From Gemmatimonadota bacterium (lineage in GTDB: Bacteria > Gemmatimonadota > Gemmatimonadetes > Longimicrobiales > Gaopeijiaceae), in contig JAHHMJ010000510.1 in NCBI GenBank assembly GCA_018678395.1, positions 1 to 13,930 of the forward strand: a stretch of 13,930 nt of DNA. The letters are read 5' to 3'. This document shows positions 1 to 4,646 of this stretch, in pieces; within the stretch, counting starts at the first letter, position 1; every line of letters begins with the position of its first letter. Made by a program: the position numbers and the translations under genes. The notes beneath the pieces are model-generated. The model did not search any database. It was not told the DNA's origin and worked only from the letters and a program-made list of their open reading frames with translations.

Positions 1-160
1 CGTTGGGGTTGAGCAGGCCCGCCGCCTGCGGCGCGGCCGCGACTTCGGGCGCCGCCTCCTGCTCGGCCGCGGGGGCGTCGGCGGACTCGGGTTCTCCACC
101 GCCACAGGCGGCCAGGGACATCGCGACGACGAGGGCGAGCGGGATCCGGAAATGCGACAT
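1..160 (-). CDS. Lipoprotein, N-terminal 53 residues only (cut by window edge)
   Basis: Partial gene running off the left edge. The visible product starts MSHFRIPLALVV and has a lipoprotein signal peptide: charged start, hydrophobic core and lipobox SLAAC with Cys19 as the lipidation site. It is followed by GGG and an Ala/Pro/Glu-rich linker (residues about 22-46) typical of surface-tethered lipoproteins. The last visible residues are LLNPN. This resembles the opening of helix-hairpin-helix repeats of the ComEA kind (LNxNxA), so the mature domain may be HhH, but that is inference from five residues. The ATG at 160 is preceded by TAGGAACTCACC, an AGGA-type ribosome binding site. The gene begins 9 bases after the stop of the membrane-protein gene upstream and is almost surely co-transcribed with it under the Fur-like promoter. 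The lipoprotein call is firm; the function is unknown. Confidence 0.8.
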   Translation of the reverse strand, partial: MSHFRIPLALVVAMSLAACGGGEPESADAPAAEQEAAPEVAAAPQAAGLLNPN

Positions 161-169
161 GGTGAGTTC

Positions 170-634
170 CTAGACGGAAGAAGGCGAAGAATCCGGGCGA
201 CGACGTGCACCCGGGTGTCCGACACAGGCCAACAGGCCGAGCAGGCCCAACTGGACCATCGCGCCGGGAGCGAGCGTCGGGACCCCGCCGCGCAGCGCCG
301 CGGAGGCGATCTCCATCGCGGGGCGATCGGGCGCGACCTCGCGCTCCAGGGCAGCGTTGGCGCGGTAGTGATAAAACGCCCCGGCCCCGCCACTGAGCAG
401 GGCGAAGACCATCACGGTCCGGAAGATCCGGATCGCGGCGCGGGACGGCCGCACCAGGAGGGCCACGGCCCCGAGGAATCCGCCCGTCAGCAACAGCAGG
501 GGCGGCCACTGCGTGGGCTCCTCCCAATGCTCGAGCAGGATCAGCTCGAGCCCCAGACCGGCGCATCCGAACGCGACCAGGGCGAGCAGCCCCGTGCGCA
601 ATGTGCGAAGTAGCGTCTCGGTGTCGGTAGCCAC
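170..634 (-). CDS. Four-helix integral membrane protein, function unknown
   Basis: Protein of 154 residues with about four predicted membrane helices (roughly 12-34, 43-61, 71-88 and 121-138), separated by short charged loops. One loop (about 35-42) is acidic/aromatic, EHWEEPTQ, and another (about 87-105) carries FYHYRANAALEREV. The pattern (LELILLEHWE, then RPSRAAIRIFR) matches a small uncharacterised membrane family I believe recurs in Gemmatimonadota-like and other bacteria, but I know no function. The start is GTG at 634. The ribosome binding site is weak (CCGGATTC just upstream), so the exact start is not certain. It is the first gene of a two-gene operon with the lipoprotein (9-base gap). 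The promoter and Fur-like palindrome lie 27-81 bases upstream, so expression probably responds to iron or a related metal. A membrane partner for the lipoprotein is the simplest role; transport is not shown. Confidence 0.75.
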   Translation of the reverse strand: MATDTETLLRTLRTGLLALVAFGCAGLGLELILLEHWEEPTQWPPLLLLTGGFLGAVALLVRPSRAAIRIFRTVMVFALLSGGAGAFYHYRANAALEREVAPDRPAMEIASAALRGGVPTLAPGAMVQLGLLGLLACVGHPGARRRPDSSPSSV

Positions 635-660
635 GAATCCGGACGGACTGTCAGAGTTCG

Positions 661-677
661 TTGAGAACGATTCTCAA
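661..677. promoter_or_regulatory. Fur-family operator palindrome
   Basis: TTGAGAACGATTCTCAA is a perfect 7-bp inverted repeat around a 3-bp centre. Laid on the classical 7-1-7 Fur box (TGATAATnATTATCA) it matches 11 of 14 half-site bases. The TGAGAA/TTCTCA variant is common in real Fur sites. It lies 27 bases upstream of the membrane-protein start and immediately downstream of the predicted transcription start of the minus-strand promoter, a position suited to repression. It stands out as AT-rich in very GC-rich DNA. Zur, Mur or another Fur paralogue is possible. Confidence 0.6.
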
Positions 678-686
678 TCGGCGCGG

Positions 687-715
687 ATGATACCCTCGCT
701 GGGCGGGGTGGTCAA
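687..715 (-). promoter_or_regulatory. Sigma70-like promoter for the membrane protein/lipoprotein operon
   Basis: Read on the minus strand, TTGACC (715-710) is followed by exactly 17 bases and then TATCAT (692-687). Each box matches its consensus at 5 of 6 positions. The predicted transcription start is near 680, so the Fur-like palindrome at 677-661 covers roughly +3 to +20, and the leader to the GTG at 634 is about 45 bases. Promoter consensus use in this organism is not known from the window. Confidence 0.55.
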
Positions 716-780
716 CCTCGCGTGCGGTTGCCCGGCCCCGCGCGGCCCCCGACCTTGCAGCTTCACTTCCTTCCGGAGCG

Positions 781-1236
781 ATGATGGCGACGGTCGACCA
801 GACGATGATGAAAATCCAGCGGATCCTCACCGGGTCCCTGGGTCTCAAGATCATGCTCGACGGCGAGCGAATTCGGATCTCCTTCACGGACTCCAGCACG
901 CAGCTCATTCTCACCGTTCGAGAGTGGGGACAGGACGCCGAGGGTGAGCCCCGGAGCCTCGTGCTGATCAGCGCCCCGATCCTGCTCGACGTGACGCCGA
1001 CACCCGAGGTTTTCGAGTGGGTCGCCCGCCACGGGGGGGCGCGCTTCTTCGGCCACGTCGAGGTGATCGAAGCCACCGAGGGCAAGGTGCACCTGATCTT
1101 CTCGCACACCCTGCTCGGCGACTATCTGGACCAGCCCGAGCTCGAGTCGACCATGTGGGGCATCCTGCAGGTTGCCGACGAATGGGACGACGAGCTGCAG
1201 CCTCGCTTCGGCGGCCAGAAGTACCGGGACATCTGA
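781..1236 (+). CDS. YbjN / type III secretion chaperone-like (TY-Chap type) small protein
   Basis: Cytosolic protein of 151 residues with no signal peptide or membrane segment. The pattern is an N-terminal helix (VDQTMMKIQRILTG), a run of beta strands (GERIRISF, QLILTVREW, SLVLISAPIL), a helix (TPEVFEWVARHG), a strand hairpin (FFGHVEVIEA, KVHLIFSH) and a C-terminal helix with many acidic residues (LESTMWGILQVADEWDDEL). This alpha-beta-beta layout is that of the YbjN/CesT-like peptide-binding chaperone fold. I base this on pattern, not on a strong motif. GGAG at 775-778 is 2 bases before the ATG at 781 but 5 bases before the second ATG at 784, so translation may begin at 784. The stop is only 6 bases before the AAA+ ATPase start, which implies co-transcription. 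The likely role is to bind or present a client protein to that ATPase (inference). Confidence 0.65.
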   Translation: MMATVDQTMMKIQRILTGSLGLKIMLDGERIRISFTDSSTQLILTVREWGQDAEGEPRSLVLISAPILLDVTPTPEVFEWVARHGGARFFGHVEVIEATEGKVHLIFSHTLLGDYLDQPELESTMWGILQVADEWDDELQPRFGGQKYRDI

Positions 1237-1242
1237 CCGACC

Positions 1243-2508
1243 ATGCTGCGAGCCCACCTCGAAGACGCCGCCACCTCCGCCGCCAAGGCGTGGTCGCACG
1301 GGGCGGTCGAGCCTCGGCACGTCGCCTATGCGATCACCCGCCACTTCCACGACCGACCCGATTTCGCCGAGTTCGCCGAGCAGGCCAAGGCGGGTTTGAG
1401 CCCGCGAGGAGTGGCGACGGCGACGCCCCAGACCACCCCCGCAACCGACGAGGTCCTCCAGGCGATCGACTCCCCCGAAGAGGCGATGGCGAAGCTCGTG
1501 TGGATCCTCGGGGGAATCGAGGCGCAGAAGGCTCGGAGCGACCAGGACGGGCCCACCTCGGTGGCCGAGGCGACCGAGGCGGAGGGCGAGACGCAGCCCG
1601 CGCAGGACGCGGATACGGACGTCGCCGCGGAAAATGCGCCCGAGATCGAGACCGTCGCCGAGGTCCTCGCCGACCTGGACGCCATGATCGGGCTCGAATC
1701 GGTCAAAGAGCAGGTACGGCGCGTAATCGCCGTGGTGCAGGCGAACCAGGTGCGCGAGGACGCCGGACTGCCGACGGTCAATCCGGGACTGCATCTGGTC
1801 TTCACCGGTCCCCCGGGGACCGGCAAGACCACGGTGGCGCGCATCATGGCTCGCCTGTACGCGGCAATCGGGGCGCTGCCCGGGAGCGGGTTCACCGAGG
1901 TCGATCGCTCGGATCTGGTGGCGGGGTACGTCGGGCAGACCGCCATCAAGACCGCCGAGGTGATTCGGCGGACGCGGCCGGGCGTTCTGTTCGTGGACGA
2001 AGCGTATTCGTTGACCCCGGGGCACGCCTCGGATTTCGGGTCCGAGGCGATCGCGACCCTGGTGAAGGCGATGGAGGACCACCGCGACGACCTCGCCGTG
2101 ATCGTGGCCGGCTATGGAGCCGAGATGCGCGACTTCGTGGCGTCCAACCCCGGACTGCGCAGCCGCCTCAAGAGCTTCATCGACTTCCCCGACTACGACC
2201 CCGGCGAACTGGGTGAGATCTTCGCGGGCTTCGTGGGCAACGCCGGTCTCGAGCTCGCGGAGGGCGCCGCCGAGCGGGTGTACGAGCTGTTCGAGCGGGG
2301 GCGGGGGCGTACCGATTTCGGCAATGCCCGATTCGCCCGTTCGCTCTTCGAGCAAGCCTACGCCCGCGTGGCGCTTCGAGCGGCCGAGGACGGGGTGGTC
2401 GAGCTGTCCGAACTCACGGAGATCACCCCCGAAGACCTCGAATGGGTCGAGCCGGACGTCGAGGCACCCAGGAAGCGGATCGGCTTCGAGCCACCCACCC
2501 CGCCGTGA
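1243..2508 (+). CDS. CbxX/CfxQ (SpoVK-like) AAA+ ATPase with Clp-N-like N-terminus
   Basis: Protein of 421 residues. Residues about 1-35 (LEDAATSAAKAW...VEPRHVAYAI) resemble one half-repeat of the Clp N-terminal domain, the adaptor/substrate-binding module of ClpA/B/C. Residues about 100-135 form an acidic, Ala/Glu/Asp-rich linker. The AAA+ module of the CbxX type follows: ALADLDAMIGLE-like entry (about 140-152), Walker A GPPGTGKT (189-196), pore-loop AGYVGQT (227-233), Walker B VLFVDEA (248-254; D252/E253), arginine-finger region NPGLRSR (302-308) and sensor-2 GNAR (360-363). All key residues are present, so it should be an active ATP-driven remodeller. Known relatives are the Rubisco activase CbbX, SpoVK and the EccA proteins of type VII secretion. 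No Rubisco or ESX gene is visible here. It sits 6 bases after the chaperone-like gene and overlaps the acetyltransferase start by GTGA. Confidence 0.9.
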   Translation: MLRAHLEDAATSAAKAWSHGAVEPRHVAYAITRHFHDRPDFAEFAEQAKAGLSPRGVATATPQTTPATDEVLQAIDSPEEAMAKLVWILGGIEAQKARSDQDGPTSVAEATEAEGETQPAQDADTDVAAENAPEIETVAEVLADLDAMIGLESVKEQVRRVIAVVQANQVREDAGLPTVNPGLHLVFTGPPGTGKTTVARIMARLYAAIGALPGSGFTEVDRSDLVAGYVGQTAIKTAEVIRRTRPGVLFVDEAYSLTPGHASDFGSEAIATLVKAMEDHRDDLAVIVAGYGAEMRDFVASNPGLRSRLKSFIDFPDYDPGELGEIFAGFVGNAGLELAEGAAERVYELFERGRGRTDFGNARFARSLFEQAYARVALRAAEDGVVELSELTEITPEDLEWVEPDVEAPRKRIGFEPPTPP

Positions 2509-3353
2509 CCGGGTGGGTCCGGGCCGGGACGCCCGCCGAGTTCTTCGATCGGTGCCGCGACTTCCTCATGGCATCCGAGGCCGAACACAACCTGATTCTC
2601 GGCCTCGGTCCCGGGCTGATCTCGGGCGAGCACGCCTTCCGCGATCCCATCTACCTGGCCTGGTACGAGGTGGACGGTGCGGTCGTCGGCTACGCCTTCC
2701 GCACCCCGCCGTTCAAGGTCTCGGTCAGCGCGCTACCTGCGTCCGCCATCCCGGAGCTCGCCGATCACCTCGGTCGAATCTACGGCGCCATCCCCGCCGT
2801 ACTCGGGCCCGAACGGTCCGCGCAGGCCCTCGCCGACGCCTGGACCGCCCGGCACGGGGGACGAACCGTCCCCGGAATGCGGCTGCGCATCCACGCACTG
2901 CACCAGGTCCGGGACGATCTCCCCGCGGCCTCCGGACGGATGCGCTCGGGCACCCCGGACGACCGGGAACTCACGGCTGCCTGGCTGGCTCGTTTCGCCT
3001 CGGAGACGGGCATTCCCGACACGGATCCGAAGGCGCAGGCGGGCACCATGATCGCCCAGGACCGCATCCGGCTGTGGGAAGACGACGGTCGGGTCGTATC
3101 GATGGCGGCGCGAGCCGGCATGACCTCGACGTCGGTGCGCGTCGGCTACGTCTACACCCCTCCCGACGAACGCGGGAAGGGCTACGCGACGGCTCTCGTG
3201 GCCGATCTCACACGCGAAGTGCTGGCGAGCGGGCGTCGGTCGGCCTTCCTCTACACGGACCTGGCCAACCCGACCTCGAACGCCATCTACGCCCGCATCG
3301 GCTACGTCCCGGTCTGCGACGTGGTCGACGTGGAGATCAGAACAGCTTCCTGA
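2505..3353 (+). CDS. GNAT-family N-acetyltransferase
   Basis: Protein of 282 residues when started at the GTG at 2505, which overlaps the ATPase stop (GTGA); an ATG at 2442 in the same frame would overlap the ATPase by 67 bases and is less likely. The C-terminal half (about 180-280) is a standard GNAT fold. It has VGYVYTPPDERGKGYA (about 213-228) with the acetyl-CoA pyrophosphate-binding RGKGYA loop, then LYTDLANPTSN and IYARIGY (about 249-267), the usual motif B end of the fold. The N-terminal half looks like a degenerate second GNAT lobe (YLAWYEVDGAVVGYA, about 50-64). The substrate is not predictable. There is no clear ribosome binding site, so translational coupling to the ATPase is likely and links the two in expression. 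The 3' end runs 17 bases into the convergent coiled-coil gene. Confidence 0.88.
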   Translation: MTGWVRAGTPAEFFDRCRDFLMASEAEHNLILGLGPGLISGEHAFRDPIYLAWYEVDGAVVGYAFRTPPFKVSVSALPASAIPELADHLGRIYGAIPAVLGPERSAQALADAWTARHGGRTVPGMRLRIHALHQVRDDLPAASGRMRSGTPDDRELTAAWLARFASETGIPDTDPKAQAGTMIAQDRIRLWEDDGRVVSMAARAGMTSTSVRVGYVYTPPDERGKGYATALVADLTREVLASGRRSAFLYTDLANPTSNAIYARIGYVPVCDVVDVEIRTAS

Positions 3354-3600
3354 TCCGCTCGAAGCCCTGCTTCACCTCGTCGGCGACGAGGTCGAACGCG
3401 GCGCCCACGTCGCTTCCGGCGTCACCGGCTTCGTCCTTCAAGCGATTCAGGCGGCCCCGCAGTCCCTGGATCTTCTCTTCGAGCTCCTGCCATTCCTCGC
3501 GGGCCTCGAGCTTGGCGAGTCCCAGCTTGACCTTCAGTTCGTCGCGCTCGGTCTCGAGGCGCTCCAGCAGGCTCTTCAGCTTGTCATTCTGGTCGGTCAC
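3337..3600 (-). CDS. Small coiled-coil protein
   Basis: Protein of 87 residues, almost entirely charged amphipathic helix. There are heptad-like runs from about 5 to 58 (LKSLLERLETERDELKVKL, EEWQELEEKIQGLRGRL), a short glycine/aspartate break (DEAGDAGSDVGAA, about 56-68) and a final helix VADEVKQGFERIRKLF. It has no signal peptide, no membrane segment and no cysteine. It resembles a widespread group of short bacterial helical proteins of unknown role, sometimes annotated as apolipoprotein-like or coiled-coil. Its coding nature is supported by the composition and by a good AGGGA ribosome binding site 6 bases before the ATG. The upstream region holds an AT-rich island (about 3625-3650) that may contain the promoter. 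The gene converges on the acetyltransferase with a 17-base overlap. Function unknown; scaffolding or stress-related packaging is only a guess. Confidence 0.75.
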   Translation of the reverse strand: MTDQNDKLKSLLERLETERDELKVKLGLAKLEAREEWQELEEKIQGLRGRLNRLKDEAGDAGSDVGAAFDLVADEVKQGFERIRKLF

Positions 3601-3770
3601 GGTCGTTCCCTGGAAGTCGACGGAATGATGGTCCCATCACAACATAACGACCTCACGGATCGGCCGGGGGGGCCGGGATCCAGAGATCGAAAGGGGGGCC
3701 GGATCCGCCGACCAGCCGCCTGGAGACAGGGCGTCTGTCGGCCGGCCCCGAGCGGGGCTACCGTGCCCCC
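3601..3770. other. Divergent intergenic region between coiled-coil gene and EamA permease
   Basis: 170 bases hold the start regions of two divergent genes. An AT-rich patch near 3625-3650 (CATCACAACATAAC) is the only likely promoter area, with a TATGTT-like -10 on the minus strand but no matching -35. Two near-copies of a G-run plus GGCCGG(G)ATCC occur at 3666-3681 and 3693-3706. A short GCCCC-GAGC-GGGGC hairpin (3745-3758) lies 12 bases before the permease start and could mask its ribosome binding site. No gene is seen. Confidence 0.4.
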
Positions 3771-4646
3771 GTGCATCCTCTCGTCGCCGTCCATCTCGCG
3801 GTGCTGCTCTTCGGAGCGGCCGGCCTCTTCGGCAAGCTCGTCCTGCTCCCGCCCACCCTGCTGGTGCTCGGACGCGTGGTCTTCGCGGCAGGCGCCCTCG
3901 GCGTGTTTCTCCAGTGGAGGGAACGCACGGGACGCGCCGCCGAACCCGGGGGCACGGACCCGGCGCCCCCCGCGGCCCGGCGCTGGTCCCTCGTCGGACT
4001 CGGGATCCTCCTGGCGATCCACTGGGTGACGTTCTTCCACGCCATCCAGCTGAGCACCGTCGCGATCGGGCTGCTCACCTTCGCGACGTTCCCGATCTTC
4101 ACGGCCCTCCTCGAGCCACTCCTTCCGGGGGAACGCTTCGAGGCCGGGACCCTGGCGGCGGCGGCGGTGAGTCTCGCCGGGATCGCGTGGGTCGTGCCCA
4201 CCCCCGATTGGAACGACCCCTACACACAGGGGGCCTTCTGGGGGGTGGTGTCGGGTGCGACCTTCGCCCTGCTCAGCCTCGCGAACCGGCTCTGGGTCCG
4301 CGACACCGCGGCCGCACGCCTCGCCTTCCACCAGGATCTCTGGGCCGCCGTGGTGCTGCTGCCGTTCCTCGTGACGGCCACGCGCTGGCCCACGCCGTCG
4401 GAGTGGCTGGCTCTCGCCTTTCTCGGCGTCGTGCTCACCGCGGGTGCGCACGCCCTGTTCATCCACGGCCTGAGCGGTGTGCGAGCCGGGCGCGCCGCGG
4501 TCATCGCCTCGCTCGAGCCCGTCTACGGGGTGGTTCTGGCGGTCCTCGTGCTCGGCGAACGACCGGAGGCACGCACCCTGGTGGGTGGGGCCGTCGTGCT
4601 GGCCGCCGCCGCGTGGGTCAGCCGCCCGGCGCGCGCGAACGGGTAA
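3771..4646 (+). CDS. EamA/DMT-superfamily permease
   Basis: Inner-membrane protein of 291 residues with about ten hydrophobic helices in two repeated halves of five, the hallmark of the drug/metabolite transporter superfamily. The first half begins VHLAVLLFGAAGLFGKLVLL and includes LGRVVFAAGALGVFL and a helix pair around IHWVTFFHAIQLSTVAIG. The second half begins about residue 155 (GAFWGVVSGATFALLSL) and ends with SLEPVYGVVLAVLVLGE and a final helix before SRPARANG. The SxxxLEPVxxxxxAxxxLGE motif in the penultimate helix is characteristic of EamA. Members export amino acids, metabolites or drugs; the substrate here cannot be told. Start is GTG at 3771 with a poor ribosome binding site. The TAA stop is directly followed by the stop of the convergent peptidase gene with no base between. 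It appears to be transcribed alone. Confidence 0.9.
   Translation: MHPLVAVHLAVLLFGAAGLFGKLVLLPPTLLVLGRVVFAAGALGVFLQWRERTGRAAEPGGTDPAPPAARRWSLVGLGILLAIHWVTFFHAIQLSTVAIGLLTFATFPIFTALLEPLLPGERFEAGTLAAAAVSLAGIAWVVPTPDWNDPYTQGAFWGVVSGATFALLSLANRLWVRDTAAARLAFHQDLWAAVVLLPFLVTATRWPTPSEWLALAFLGVVLTAGAHALFIHGLSGVRAGRAAVIASLEPVYGVVLAVLVLGERPEARTLVGGAVVLAAAAWVSRPARANG

Noticed and set aside
763..2355. Long open frame on the minus strand opposite the chaperone-like and ATPase genes
   Set aside because: Arg/Gly/His-rich product with no family motif, exactly opposite well-supported genes; long antisense frames are expected in high-GC DNA.
1243..2508. The AAA+ protein as CbbX Rubisco activase or EccA of type VII secretion
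   Set aside because: No Rubisco, Calvin-cycle, WXG100 or other ESX gene is in the window, and the N-terminus is Clp-N-like and not TPR-like.
3745..3758. GCCCC-GAGC-GGGGC hairpin as a terminator or riboswitch element
   Set aside because: Only 5 bp, no T-run follows, and short GC hairpins are frequent by chance here; kept only as a note in the intergenic region.
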